NCBI GenBank assembly: GCA_037179515.1
Contig: JAXCGZ010015136.1
Span: forward strand, 53,501 to 117,500
From: Halocaridina rubra
Lineage: Eukaryota; Arthropoda; Malacostraca; Decapoda; Atyidae
Length of the DNA: 64,000 nucleotides
Direction of reading: 5' to 3'
Part shown: positions 35,764 through 48,091 of the stretch, in pieces
Position numbering within the stretch: position 1 is the first letter of the stretch
Layout: every line of letters begins with the position of its first letter
Translations under genes and position numbers: made by a program
Notes under the pieces: generated by a model
The model's input: the letters and a program-made list of their open reading frames with translations, nothing else
Told to the model about the DNA's origin: nothing
Databases searched by the model: none

Positions 35764-37005
35764 CCGAACAGACAGACTGATTTCGATAAATTTATTTTTA
35801 TTTTGTTTTTTAACATTGCACAGGAAACCCGATTACCATTGGCTCGATTATTGAAATGAATGAATCTAAGGCTGCATACGAAAATTTTTGCGCTAGAGAC
35901 GTTGCGGATCAGAAATTTTTTTTCTATTTTCAATGTTTATTACGGTAACTAATATTTTCTTGTTTCCCATGTGGTAAACAAAATTTCAGGAAATCAACAT
36001 GAGATTATGTGCTAACAGAAATAAGAAATTTTGCATGACGAGAAGATGTATTATTTAACATTTCATTTATTTGCATGATAAGATTGAGTTTAAAAGCACT
36101 CGTGATTTAAATATCCATTAAAGGGTGATACTTGTTAAGAATTGTTTATATTTCCTTGGGATTTAGGAATTGGGAGAAAGCATATTAAGTATTTTGCCTA
36201 TAATTGTGTTTTATATTCAAGCATTGACTGCTCATAGATTGGGAAGAAAAACTTTGGTGTCATTTATCGAGCCTAGGCTAAGCCCTTCATGTGTCTGAGT
36301 TGTCACTTGAAAATAAATTTTCTCATTACCAGTAGACATGTGTAATGTGGCTGCCTAGTAAGCCGTTAGCCTATCTTTGGTGTATTTTGCACAGGATCTT
36401 TGTCCTTTTGGCAACACTCCAGACTTTTACTTACGACATTTTATTTGTGGGTACTGCCATATACACGCTCATAAGCAGGCACGACCGCTATACTGTACTT
36501 GTTTGTACTCTCAGGCACTGGGTGCTAGTCGGTAAGATTTGTTGTTGCTCATTCCTTTCATTTGCACCATAACTGCAGGTACTGCCACGTATTGCTGTTA
36601 AGCAGGCACGACTGCCATTCTGTATTACCAGTGTTTCATGCACTGTTTTGCAACATTTTGTTGCTGTTGCACTTGATTGTGTTGCTCATTCCTTTCATTT
36701 GCACCATAACAGCAGGTACTGCCACGTATTGCTGTTAAGCAGGCACGACTGCCATCCTGTATTACCAGTGTTTCATTCACTGTTTTGCAACATTTTGCTG
36801 CTGTTGCACTTGACTGTATTTTGAGTCACTTTTATGGTGAGGTTTTGAGATCACTTTTACGTTTAAGTTTGAACTGTGGTGTTGAATTTTTTTTTCTCTC
36901 CTTGGTGTTGTGTGGTTCTTTCATTTTTTTTTCTACGATTGTAGAGATTTGTTTTTTTTTGTGGTTGGTTTTGGCACTTCGTTATTGACTGTTTAGGAAA
37001 CCACC
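35764..37005 (+). other. Gyp-C 5' leader
   Basis: 1.2 kb without coding potential. Contains about two units of the 137 bp repeat (~36545-36790: GCACCATAACNGCAGGTACTG...CATTTTGCTGCTGTTGCACTTG) and one ATACACGCTCATAAGCAGGC unit. Homologous to the leader of Gyp-F on the other strand. Confidence 0.75.
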
Positions 37006-40000
37006 ATGGAAACCAGGCAGTCACAGGAAACAAATATGGAAACCATCGAAACATTCGATGAGGAAATAATGATTGCTACGGGTGAGAGATACGGTCTTTC
37101 CCCAGGGCAGAAGCTCTTCGAATGGGCTCATGATAAGATGGTTGAATAAGCTGATGAGGCATAGGCACAAGTACAACGTGAACATGAGCTTGCGCTTGCT
37201 CAGCTTCGAGCGGGAATCCCAGACAGTAGTCCTTTATCCGGAAACAGAGATTACAGTAACGGGAAGCATAAGAGCCCCTCACAGAACTTCAGTCATCCAG
37301 CTCATCCTCCTCACACTCCTAAGCCTAATTACGGCCATGCACCCACACTCAAGAAGAATGACCCGGTAAGACCTAAGCCTCAGCAGTTCAGAGGCAGAGG
37401 CCATTACTCTGCTCCACCTTCCCAGGGTTTTCAGCCAAACTCTAAGAGCCACCACGCTCCCTCACACAGTGGCAGCCCACATAGCCGTCCAGCCACGCAC
37501 TTGGCCCATGCTGTTGAAACATGGCCAGAAAGGGCCAATGAGGATAACGCTGAGGAACCACCACACAAACTTGCCAATGTGGAATTCATCGAACATGATG
37601 ATCTGGAAATGATCCCAAAATGCCTAGAAACCATAAATGGTGTGGAAGCTGAGATAGCCCTTGACACAGGGGCCAATGGCATACTTGTTGAAGAGAGATT
37701 CATCAGGGATGAAGATTTTACCAGCAAAGTCGTTTGTGTGCCGGTTGCAGAAAGAACACCCCAAATACGATGCTGCTGTGTCATTAACCTGGATTGCAAA
37801 TACTACAAGGGAAAAGCCCCAGCTGTGGCAATGATTGGGCTTAAGTACCCTGTCTTGATGGGTCGTGCACTGAACCTAGTTCCTACTTTCCAAGCCGACC
37901 TCTACCATAAGGACATTTCTCGTTATAACTTCCCTCGGGGGAAGTCACATGAAGCCATTTCAGCAGCAACTCCTGGCTTCGATGCCAAGAATTTGGACGA
38001 TTCTCAAACTGACTCCGTTGAGTCTGCTGCAGTCAGTACAAGTAATGTGGACCATGGAGAGTTTCCCCCTCCTTTACCAGATGATGCACCTCTAGAGCCA
38101 TTGCAGTCCATTCCAGACTTTGCCAAATTGCAGCAAGATTGCCCCAGCCTCAAACGCTGGATGCAGTAAGCCACCGAGGGAAGGACCTTCACGGTGAGAG
38201 GAGGAGGCCAGATCACTTACGCCCTGGAAGATGGAGTACTTCGTAGGCATGTGACTCAAGATGGCCACAACTTTAAACAGCTGGTGGTGCTCGCTTCGTT
38301 GCGCCATCAGGCTATGTATAAGGCACACTATTTACCTCTGAATGAACACAGAGGCAAAGCAAAAACGCGGCACGTCCTTCAGAAGGCTTTTGCATGGCCA
38401 AACATGCACGCCGAGGTAGACAGATATGTAGGCTCCTGCCTTGTCTGTCAATCCACCTCTACGGCACTGGTACCGAAAGTTCCCATGGGGATAACTAAGC
38501 TCTCAATGGAGCCATTTTCCAAGGTCGCTATTGACATATTAGGTCCTATTAATCCAGCTTCGTCCATGGGGAAACAGTTCCTCCTGGTATATGTTGACCT
38601 GGCAACAAGGTACCCAGATGCAGTGCCACTGTCTTCTATTACAACTGAAGCAGTCGCTCATGCCCTATTTGAAATCTGCTCCAGGGTTGGCTTTCCTTAG
38701 CAGGTCACTTCTGACAATGGAAGTCAGTTTACAAGTAGGCACTTTGAGGCTTTCTGTAACCTTTTAGAAATGAAGCAAATTCGTACGAGTGTCTATCATG
38801 CCCAATCAAATGGAGCATGCGAACGCTATAACGGGACATTGAAGCGATGTTTGCGCAAGCTAGTGATAGATATACCTAGGCAGTGGGACAAGTACGTCCC
38901 TGCTGCACTTTTCTCCTTCAGAGACACGCCCCACGACACTACTGGATACTCGCCTTTCGAGCTGATTTATGGTCATAAGGTTAGAGGCCCAGTGGAATTC
39001 TTGGCAGAATGTTGGGATTCACCTAACATCGAAGATGACAATAGGGACGTCCATGAGTATATTTTGAAGTTTTCGTCTCACCTCAAAAAGGCTTGGAAAA
39101 CTGCACAATTAGCCATTAAGGGTCACCAGCAGACTGCCAAGCTCCTCTTTGACAAGCGTGCTCGGCGTTGTGCCCCGACACCCGGAGATCGAGCTCTGAT
39201 ACTTCTTCCAACAGATACCCGCAAGCTAATGCTATGCTGGAAAGGACCATACACTGTGGTACACCGGTTGACCCCTGACAATTATGTGCTAAATGTTGAT
39301 GGCAATAACCGGAAATTCCACATTAACCAGCTGAAGCTTTATTGTGAGGACCCGGAGGCCCACAGGGATCCTGCGCTGGCACTCTCAGCGACCCCTATAG
39401 ATGCCCTCAGCATCAACAGAACCTCCGAGGCTGCAGCAACACAGGTGCTCCATTATAGCCACCCCTTACCTCCTATATTGGAATACTCCACCCTTGCAGT
39501 GGAGATAGACTTACGGGAGTGGAGTATTTCGGAAGAAGCCCCTCTGGCCGCAGCCACCGCTCTTGCAATTGAAGACATAAGCTTAGCTTTTGATGATGGT
39601 ATGGATCCTGCCATTCCCCTGCACCGAAAGGAAAGTGAGAGTAATTGCATTATTAACTCCAGACTGCAACCGAGTCAACGGGAACAGCTGAACAAGCTAT
39701 TAGAGGACTATGATTACGTCTTCAACGACCTCCCAGGCATTACCGCTACCCTTGAGTATCATGTCAGATTGACTGACCCAGAGCCATTTCGGCATTCCTA
39801 TGGTCTTCCCCACCAGCTGTCCGTACGGCTGAAGGAAGATCTTGACACTTGGGTCCGCCTCGGAATAGTTGAAAAGAGCATTTCGCCTTGGTGCTCGCTG
39901 TTACTGGCAGTGCGTAAGCAAGATTGCAGTCACAGGTTCTGCCTTGACTGTCGTAAGCTTAACTCCCGTACCATCTTTGATGGAGAGCCCATTGCTGACG

Positions 40001-41095
40001 CCGAGCATATTTTCTCGTTACTCTCCCAAGCCCGTTACCTGTCCAAGTTGGTTCTGGTCAGTGGATTTTGGCAAGTCCCGCTGAGCGAGACTACCAAGCC
40101 TCTTACAGCCTTTTCCACAAGACATGGTCTTTACCAGTTCAGGGTCATGCCTTTTCGTATGGTAAATGCCCCTGGCTGCTTCAGCAGACTCATGAGGATA
40201 GTATTACAGGATCTCAACAATGTTTCATGCTTTATAGACGACATTCTGGTGCATTCTCAGGATTGGTCATCGCACCTTGAGACTCTCAGCATAGTTCTCA
40301 CTCATCTGAACCAGCATGGACTTCATTTAAAGCCTTCTAAATGTGAGATTGGTTTCACATAATTGCAGTATCTCGGCCACGTGGTTGGAGAAGGAGTTAT
40401 GTCCCCTTTACATGACAGGGTACAAGCCATTAAGGATATGGAGAAACCTGCCACTGTCACTCAACTGAGATCATTCCTGGGTAGTGTCGGCTACAATCAA
40501 TGGTTCATTTCACACTTTAATACTATCGCTGCCCCTTTGCAGCAAGGTAAGCAAGGTAAAGCAAGGTAAAACCTCCCCTGTCCAATGGACATATGAAGCT
40601 CCGAGAAGCATTGGCGGGTGAGCCAGCATTACAACTGGTAAACCCTGATTTTCCATTTATCTTGCAGACCAACACCTGAGACGATGGCCTGGGTGCCGTA
40701 CTCTTGCAAGCCCAATCAGACAAGTCAGCAGAAGTAGCTCCAGTGCGATATGCAAACCGCAGGCTTCGCCCTGTAGAGTGAAATTACTCCACCGTGGAGA
40801 AGGAAGCTCTAGCTGCAGATTGGGCCATAAAGAAATTTGAAGTCCATCTGTATGACCAACATTTTACACTGAGAACCGACCACCAACCTCTCCAATTTAC
40901 AGACTGAAGACAAGCTAAATCCTCGCCTGAAAAGGTGGGCACTTTACCTGCAATCTTTTCAAATTCACTGCCCAACATGTTCATGGCAAGGACAATGACC
41001 TTGCTGATCTACTAAGTCGACGGTCATTACCCTCAAATGAGGAAGCTGGTGCTGTTAGCCTCAATTTGACTAGTCGGCAAAGATTACTTCTCTAA
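37006..41095 (+). pseudogene. Gyp-C polyprotein: Gag remnant-PR-IN-RT-RNase H, degraded
   Basis: ATG at 37006, about 25 codons before the METIE segment. Stops: TAA 37147, TAG 37162, TAA 38167, TAG 38698 (just before the TSDNGSQF integrase motif) and TAA 40360. Frameshifts in RNase H from ~40550 on, with a GCAAGGTAAA duplication. Protease LDTGANGILV is intact. Integrase zinc region and DD35E residues are present. RT motif A reads KLVLVSGFW where Gyp-F has KLDLASGFW, so the catalytic aspartate is gone; motif C FIDD remains. As in Gyp-F, the capsid segment of Gyp-A is missing between GIPDSSPLSG and NRDYSNGKHK. Confidence 0.92.
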
Positions 41096-41713
41096 TGTGT
41101 TGTTTATTTTTCATGTTTATCTTTTGTGTCTTTAATACTGTACTGTACTTGTTTATTTTAGTGTACAAGCGTTATTCCTAATGGAAGATAAAAAAGATGA
41201 AGAATAATTCTTTGATCGTAGTTTTATATTTCCCTTTGTGGGACTTTGAGAGCCACAACATGGCGGAAACATTTTGGTTTAGTGTTGAATAGCTGAAACT
41301 GTTTTAAATCCAGTCGCCAATGTTAATGACGACTTGGTTCAAATTTTCATTTGCGTATACTGTATTTTTTTTTGTATATTATATTATTGCCTTATTGCAT
41401 GTGAAGCATTCTTAAACTTAAATATTGATATTCACTGATATCCATTGTGATTTAAATTTCTTGAAATTTGAATTTGATCACATTTCTTTTATGTTTTACA
41501 TGTCACTTAATGTTTTGTTTATAAGACTTGTTCACTTTACCTAATAGTATATGTTCCAGTGGTGGATCCCATTCTTATTGTTCATTTGTTCTTTTCCATG
41601 AAAAGGATATCTCATCCCTCATAATAACACTGAAGTCACCGTAACTTTCTCTGTTCTTTTTTCGCCTTCTGTAGTAGAATTTTGCTAAATCAATATTCTC
41701 TAGAAAAGGCCTT
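41096..41713 (+). other. Gyp-C 3' untranslated interior and polypurine tract
   Basis: Non-coding AT-rich sequence between the pol stop and the 3' LTR. AGAAAAGGCCTT just before TGTGACAG at 41714 is the candidate polypurine tract. Confidence 0.65.
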
Positions 41714-43809
41714 TGTGACAGAGTGTTTCGCTCAAAGTCACCAGAGGCTGTTAGATGCCTTATTAGAAATTTAGTAACTTAACTGTCATTTTTCTAATAA
41801 AAAAAAATTCCCACTTCTTGACTTTTGCAGATTATGACTATTTGCAATTTATATTTTAGCTTATAGCTAATTTTAAATATACCTTATTTACTCTTCTTGT
41901 ACGTGTAGAAGCATAGTCCCGATATAAAGGCTGCTCCTACTTTTTCATCTCTTCAGTGAACTCACCAGATACGTTTTGTTTACAATTTTCTTATTATAAA
42001 AATTTTTCTTGCTGATAATTTTGTTATAAATTTGACCTTGCTGTTATGTCATTAGCCTGTCTAGATATATATCAGTAGCTTCTTTATTGAGTACTTAAAT
42101 TCTGTCTCCTACGAGCAAAGAACGTTCTAGAGATTGTTTACCAGTAACCTAACTTTCCATTATTATTCTCGTTTTATTTTATTTGCTTCCACTTGTTGCA
42201 CCTAAAATACTGTCTCTCCCTTGCATCTCTGCTATAATTGCCTGCCAGGGACCACCACTAAAGTAATCCTTAAATGATATCAGAGCCAGTTACTGCTCTA
42301 GAAATATATCCTGCGGATGACGTCACCAGGAGGGACAATGAAGCGTCCTCATTTGGCGCCCAAACATCCCAGAGGCAACTTCTCACCTGAACAGTCTAAG
42401 TTTATTTCAAACCTTATTTACATGGCATCTTCACAGGAATTCATCTGGCACAAGAAGGTGAGGGATAGTGTATGGTAAAGCTCATGGGTCAGTCAAATTG
42501 GTTTTTCGAGAATTAGTTACATTCGTTACTGGCTAAAGCTTACGAATTTTTTTCTCAGATTCCATTCCCATACAAACGAAATTTAGTAGATTACCTAACT
42601 GGAATCTCACTTGCCAAAGTCAATTCCTTAATCTGGAAATTACAGCTGATATACATTGCTAAGAAGTTTCTTTTCATTGAATGTGATAAACAAAAATCTC
42701 ATCCTCTGAAGACTGGTTATGAGCCCGTAAAAATCTATCCCTTTTCCTAATAAATTCTAATTTCATTTCACTTCTTTCTATCATCGTAAATAAAGTGTTT
42801 TACGTCAAAAACTCGTGAATAAAGCTATTTGCTATATAAATTGCAAATAATTAATCATTTAGCTAAAGTGTTTTATGCTATAAACTGCAAATAATTAAAA
42901 AGGTAATTTTACCCTGTTGGCTTTGCAGATACTTCCTGTTAGCCACAATTTAATGAATGCATACTGTATTTACCTTGCTGATTCTTCATATGTTGGGGAT
43001 AAAGTGTTTTGAGTTATAAGTTGCAAATACTTCAAAAGGTGGTTTTGCACCCTCTTTTTCATTGCAAACAGGTCTTGATAACCAAAAGTGAATGAATACT
43101 GTATTTATCTCGTAGATTCTTCCTTTATCCTAAATAGAGTGTTTTACCATATTAATTGCAAATCATTAATAAGCATTGCAACATTTGTGGTTGCTCACAA
43201 ATTAAGTAATATATACAGTACTGTATTTGTCTTGCTTATTCTTCATTTATTTTGAATAAATTGCTTTCCTTTAATACCAGCAAAGAATTAATGGTTTTGT
43301 ATGCTATTATGGTAGCATAAATATTTCTGTTTAGCTGTGAATGACCAATAAATTTTCATCCAGTAGAATAATATTGGAAACTCATTATATGTGTGTTCAT
43401 GCTTTCAGTTTACCATTATTAACAGTGTGTCGTTTATGTTTCTGCAATTGCAGTGTCCTCTATTCTACTCTTCCTGTGTGACAGAGGTAATCGTCGAGTT
43501 GAGGCCAAAGTCTTGGCATACGTCCGTGGTGCCGGGAAACGAAATCGTGCTCACCACCTCCGGGATTCGAGGCAGCATTTCATAAAATTTAATTTTAAAA
43601 TTTTAATTCAATTCTTTTAATGTCATTGCATTTCCAAAATTAAAAGAAAGTTGAATTCTGAGTTTCATTTAACCGAGTCCTGATATAATGTGTGGGGTGT
43701 TCAAGTACAAATATCTGTCCTGTCTGTTTGTGAGCTCTTAACCGAGTTCAGTACTTTGAGTCTCCTTAGTAAAACAGAATCTCATCAGCACTCTACCATT
43801 CCCCCAACA
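41714..43809 (+). repeat. Gyp-C 3' LTR (~2.1 kb)
   Basis: TGTGACAGAGTG...CATTCCCCCAACA; colinear with the 5' LTR with scattered substitutions and small indels. Followed by the CTTAC target duplication. Confidence 0.9.
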
Positions 43810-44998
43810 CTTACTGACCATTCTATATCTATAGTTGTTGATGGCGCGACATCTAGCCCTTTCACTGTTTCCAGTGGTGTTCCACAGGGCTCTGTTCTTT
43901 CTCCTACCCTCTTCCTTCTCTTCATCAATGATCTTCTACAATCCCCATCTTCCTCTCTTCTTCATGCCTTTGCCGATGATTCTCCCCTTCACTTTTCCTC
44001 TGCCTTTTCTTCACAACCTTTATCTGATACTTGTAATCAATCTCGTATCACTCTTTCTTCTACTCCTAACTCCGATTTGCAGAGAGTATCTGAATGGGGC
44101 ACTCAAAATTTAGTTAAATTCAATGCCTCCAAGACACAGTTTCTGGCTATCTCTTTATCTTCTTCTCCTCGTGATAACCCTATTGTCTTCGAAACTAATG
44201 AGATTTACCCTCTTAACTCAATCAATATATTAGGAATCCATATAGCCTCTAACTTGTCTTGGAGGAATCACATAATCCAAATTTCTAAATCTTCATCCAA
44301 AAAATTGGGGGTTTTGTTTCGTTTTCGTCATTACTTTTCCTCATTGCAGTTACTTAAAATTTACAAAGGTCTTATCCGCCCAAGCTCAGAATACTGCTCA
44401 CACATCTGGGGTGCTTCTTCCTTTACTTATCTTCTTGATAGGGTTGAATCTAAGGCAGTCAGACTCATTAATGATCCTTCTCTTACTTCTAACCTGGATT
44501 CTCTCTCTCTTCGCCGTAAGGTATCTTCCCTTTTTTTTTGTATCGCTACTACTTCCATCTCTGCTCTGATAAGTTGGCGAGTTGCATCCCTCCTCCACTG
44601 CCGAGGCCACGTAACACTCGCCAAGCGGCCTCATCTCACAGGTACTGTGTGGAGATTTGTAGCTCGCGGATTGGTCGGTGCAGCGACTGCTTCTTCCCAT
44701 CTACCTCCAAACTCTGGAACTCTCTTCCTCCTTCTGTCTTTCCAAATTCTTATGACCTTTCATCCTTCAAAAATCAGATCTATCGTCATCTCAGACCCTA
44801 GTCCTCCATATCTCTGGGTCCTCTGTACTTTGACTGTTTTTTTTCTGTGTGTCGTTTTCCTTTGTGTGACATTACCTCATCTCTGCCTTGCCCTTAACCT
44901 TTTTCTTTTCCTTCGTCTTGGTATTTTCTCGTGCCCGGGCCTTTGTTGATGAGGGCAGATTCTGCCTGTTCCGGTGTCACACTTTAAAAAAAAAAAAA
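43810..44998 (+). pseudogene. LINE-B RT C-terminal half and 3' UTR
   Basis: Continues the LINE-B frame broken at 33649: [49 protein letters not shown] (motif C intact), FNASKTQFLAIS, NILGIHIASNLSWRNHI and FTYLLDRVESKAVRLI. A frameshift in a T-run near 44535 moves the C-terminal SKLWNSLPPSVFPNSYD block to the frame ending at 44801. The 3' UTR ends GGTGTCACAC and poly(A) 44986-45000. Confidence 0.88.
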
Positions 44999-45084
44999 AA
45001 GTAAATCATTAGCATTTTGAAATATTTCATTCCCAGTACGCTTGTTTAAGTCTACATCAATAATTGAACGCACTTGCTTACCTT

Positions 45085-45816
45085 TCATTTCCTTTTTAAA
45101 ACATACACTACTAACATTGCTTGTTTTTTTTTTTTGCAAGAAGAACATGTGGCATCCATAAACTTACATTTATCTGACTGTTGATTACACGTTTTAATAT
45201 TTTGGTTCCTCTGTTTTGCTTTAGCACCAAAACTGTTATTTTCTAATTTTATTTTATTTACTGCAGAGGTATTTGCTGTAGGCCTATTCTCAGTTACATA
45301 ATCAGTTGCTAAATTTATAACCTTTGCTAAAAAATCTCTGGTGTTTATTGCTTTAAAATCAAAGAAATCTGCAAGTAATATTTTGAAATAAACTTCCTGA
45401 TCAATGCCTACAAGTAATTGCTCTTTTAAATGTCTGTCAAAATTATCATTAAAGTCACACTGCTGGGCCAGCTGTTTTAATTCAGCATAATACTCTTTAA
45501 CTGTCTCACTCCCTTTCTTTTCCCTCTGCAGGAAATCACATAAAGCCCTATGATAACTATGATTGGTTATGAAATAAAACATTAAAACAGATACTAGTTT
45601 TGTAAATGGAACAGTAGAAGGCAGCTTAGGAGCTGTTAACTTACAAATTGTAGAGAAAGTATCCACTCCTACCAATAATAGCAGCAGTGTTCTTTTGGCA
45701 TCCTCTTCATCAATTTCCTTAACCCTACAGTTGATGGTGAACAGATCCAGCCAACAATCAAGATCCAGCTTCTCAGGATTATATTCTGGTATCGATGGCT
45801 TCTTTGACGTCGTCAT
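45085..45816 (-). CDS. Gyp-B Gag (capsid and degenerate zinc knuckle)
   Basis: 243 residues from ATG 45816. The N-terminal half reads IPEYNPEKLDLDCWLDLF, then a capsid-like helical region: FLQREKKGSETVKEYYAELK, LAQQCDFN, and LKEQLLVGI, typical of Gypsy Gag. The C-terminus has CNQQSDKC and ATCSSCKKK, part of a zinc knuckle. A 12-13 base A-run at ~45122-45134 shifts the frame, and the true continuation (SNVSSVCFKKEMKGKQV) is in another frame, so the knuckle and Gag-Pol link are broken. Gag packages element RNA. The capsid itself appears intact. Confidence 0.85.
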   Translation of the reverse strand: MTTSKKPSIPEYNPEKLDLDCWLDLFTINCRVKEIDEEDAKRTLLLLLVGVDTFSTICKLTAPKLPSTVPFTKLVSVLMFYFITNHSYHRALCDFLQREKKGSETVKEYYAELKQLAQQCDFNDNFDRHLKEQLLVGIDQEVYFKILLADFFDFKAINTRDFLAKVINLATDYVTENRPTANTSAVNKIKLENNSFGAKAKQRNQNIKTCNQQSDKCKFMDATCSSCKKKKQAMLVVYVLKRK

Positions 45817-46295
45817 CCTTCTGCTGTAGAAATTCTGTGTAGTCTGGGTTGCCCATAAAATATGCCAGTCATATAATGAACTAAATTATTGCTATTGGGT
45901 AGTTGCCGAACTCGCAAAATACTGTAGGCTAACTCGGAGATAGGCTAAGCTTCCCGTTCCAGGCTCCTGTGATGATTGCTTAGGCTAGCCTATTGAATCG
46001 ACTCTTCCTTTGAATATCTTGTGTTGTTCCAATTAAATATACGTCGCTATTGAAATTTATTAGCCTTAAGATTATAATAAGGCATTAAATAATATGTTTA
46101 ATCCTCAAATACACGTTTATTAGTAAAAATAACACTGGTCGGAAGTCATGGTGACTTTACATTCTAGCGGGAAGGGGGGAAAAACACAGAAGTAAACAAA
46201 ATGTCATCCCCCGCATTATTACAGAAAGTAGAAATAACAAAAACAATACAGAATAAGGGAGGAGTGTTGATTCTCAATTATATAAAATACATATC
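45817..46295. other. Unassigned sequence upstream of Gyp-B Gag
   Basis: Should hold the Gyp-B leader and possibly LTR. A minus-strand TGGGCAACCCAGAC near 45855 could be a primer site, but no LTR pair exists in the window to test it. On the plus strand a 32-codon open stretch starts at ATG 46201 and runs into LINE-A copy J; not recognised. Confidence 0.4.
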
Positions 46296-47265
46296 AAAGG
46301 GAGTTATTGAGAAGCTGCAACTTATGCCGAGAATAGGTGGAAATGTCTTGGAATGGATTAAAACTTACTTAGAAGGAAGGGAACAGAGGGTTAGAGTAAG
46401 ACACTCGGTGTCTGAAAGGAGAAGAATTAGTAGTGGAGTTCCACAGGGTTCAGTTTTAGGGCCACTTTTGTTCCTTGTATATGTAAATGACCTACCAGAG
46501 TCTGTAAATTCATTCATGAATATGTTTGCAGATGATGCAAAGATTGTGAAGAAAGTAAGAGGTGAGAGCAATGGTAGAGAATTTCAGGAAAACCTAAATA
46601 GTCTGCATGAGTGGGCTAAGGAAATTCAATACTTCAAACTGTAAGGTAATGAGAATGGGTACAAGGGCTTGAAAGCCCAGCTTGAATACCCAATAGCAGG
46701 AACATATGCTTTCTTAGCAATGTAAGAGTAGCCTTCAGACTCATGGATAAGGAAATGTTTAGAAATATTTATGTGACCTATTTGAGGCCAAAGCTTGAAT
46801 ATGCAGCACCCTTTTGGAATCCACAATTGAAAAAGCACATGATTAAGCTGGAATATGTTCAAAGACATGCCACGAAACCGGTGCCAGAATTATGCAATCT
46901 CAGTTATGAAGAGAGACTGAGGGAATCAGATTTACCATCATTCAAAGCTAGGAGAATGAAGAGGGATATGGTTACTGTTTTTATATTCCTTCATGGTTTT
47001 GACAGAGTGGATAGGGATCGATATTTTGTTATTGCTGGCTCTAGAACTAGAGGTCATAGTCCGAAGCTTCGTAAGAAAGCTTCTTTGCAGGATGTAAGGA
47101 GGTTCTAGTGCAAGTGTAGTTGATGATCGGAATTGGCTAAGCGAGGAGGTAGTTAGTTTTAAGGACAAGTATGCTAAGTATCACTAATTAAAAAAATGGA
47201 ATCGACCAGCAAACGCGAAGTTACGAGAATAGGGCTCTTTCCCATGGGTACAATTAGGTAATTAC
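46296..47265 (+). pseudogene. LINE-A copy J: degraded, internally deleted
   Basis: Matches the RT from about GGGAG.TTATT onward: [34 protein letters not shown] and FADD in 46320-46644, then a deletion of roughly 180 bp near 46680 and the C-terminal part at 46743-47108, with a further deletion near 47108-47160. The 3' hairpin is altered. More diverged than the array copies, so an older insertion. It lies ~0.3 kb upstream of a host exon. Confidence 0.82.
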
Positions 47266-47589
47266 TTTCAGATGGATAATGGTTGATAACTTATCACAAT
47301 AATATCGTTGATTCATGCTGTGAAGTATCTTGAAGTCTAAATTGACGCCTTGTCTCTGGGGGTAAGGTTTGGGGATTATTTTCATTGGCTGGGAATAGGA
47401 GGGAGAAAACCAAATAAAGAGGGTGGTATATGCACACAGATAAAGATTTCAAGGTCATGTAATCTGCTCCCAGTTCACCTTGGGCACTAGTTGAAGGCAC
47501 ACAAGAGCTCCACCAGGGACAGAATCTTGGCACTATTAACATCGGAATTTGGGAAGACATTAACCAGTGAAATACATACTACTTGAAGA
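47266..47589 (+). other. Region upstream of the METTL7-like start codon
   Basis: Non-repetitive by eye; presumably 5' UTR and promoter of the host gene. An in-frame TGA at 47584 precedes the ATG. No TATA box or initiator can be claimed. Confidence 0.4.
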
Positions 47590-48030
47590 ATGTATTTGTT
47601 GATAAAAGAAGGTGTAGAAGAACTATGCACGCTCGAAAACTGTCGGAGAGTTCCGAGACTGGTTTTAAATTATGTAAACCCAAACCATAAATTTCTTTAT
47701 GCCAGTGCTGGAGTATTAGCTATTACAGTCATAGTGAAATATGGTGCAGGCATAAAAAACAGGTAAAAACTTTATTCATTTAATAGTTCCAGCTTGGTTC
47801 GAGCTGCCAACCTGATCCTATTTTTATGTTCATGTGGTAAGATATCTGCTCTCGTTCACTGTTTTTGTTTGTTCATAAAATTAGGATGCATGCACACTCA
47901 TCTATATAGAATTAATCAACATCTTTTGTTGCATTCTGCATGATACATAAAGAAGAATACCCGGGAAAACATTTCCATTTTTATTACCCTGTGTATGTTT
48001 TTTGTATTCATTTTATATAATTTCATCGAG

Positions 48031-48091
<61 letters not shown>

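Larger units (their letters stand above)
33650..43809 (+). mobile_element. Gyp-C: full-length Gmr1-like Gypsy inside LINE-B
   Basis: LTRs at 33650-35741 and 41714-43809, with CTTAC repeated at 33645-33649 and 43810-43814 as target duplication. LINE-B coding sequence resumes exactly on the other side. The interior has a tRNA-Lys-type PBS, a leader with tandem repeats, and a polyprotein in the order Gag remnant-PR-IN-RT-RNase H. The polyprotein has several stops and a lost RT aspartate, so this copy is inactive. LTRs differ by perhaps 2-3%, older than Gyp-F. Confidence 0.92.
31392..44998 (+). mobile_element. LINE-B copy 2: near-full non-LTR element split by Gyp-C
   Basis: Starts GGTTGGCCATGGCACCAGCC after AAGTA (31387-31391) and ends with a poly(A) run before AAGTA (44999-45003, overlapping the A-run). 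Removing Gyp-C (33650-43809) leaves ~3.45 kb with one EN-RT ORF and no separate ORF1, the size of a compact single-ORF LINE. It is inserted in the Gag-protease junction of Gyp-B. The 5' UTR region 31392-31640 shows no gene. Confidence 0.82.
27019..45816 (-). mobile_element. Gyp-B: conventional Ty3/Gypsy element broken by LINE-B insertions
   Basis: On the minus strand the order is Gag (45816-45085), protease (31386-31251 and 29691-29506), RT (29350-28805), RNase H (28688-27930) and integrase (27900-27019). Removing LINE-B copies at 31392-44998 and 29698-31244, with one target duplication each, restores a continuous reading: NANDL at 45003 joins LKLFEE at 31387, and TISKH joins the MVELQL segment. 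No LTR was identified at either end; the 3' end is cut in the integrase C-terminus by Gyp-A. Confidence 0.85.

Noticed and set aside
46201..46310. Possible host exon starting ATGTCATCCCC
   Set aside because: The frame runs into LINE-A copy J without a splice donor, and the peptide is not recognised; METTL7-like exon 1 at 47590 has its own start.
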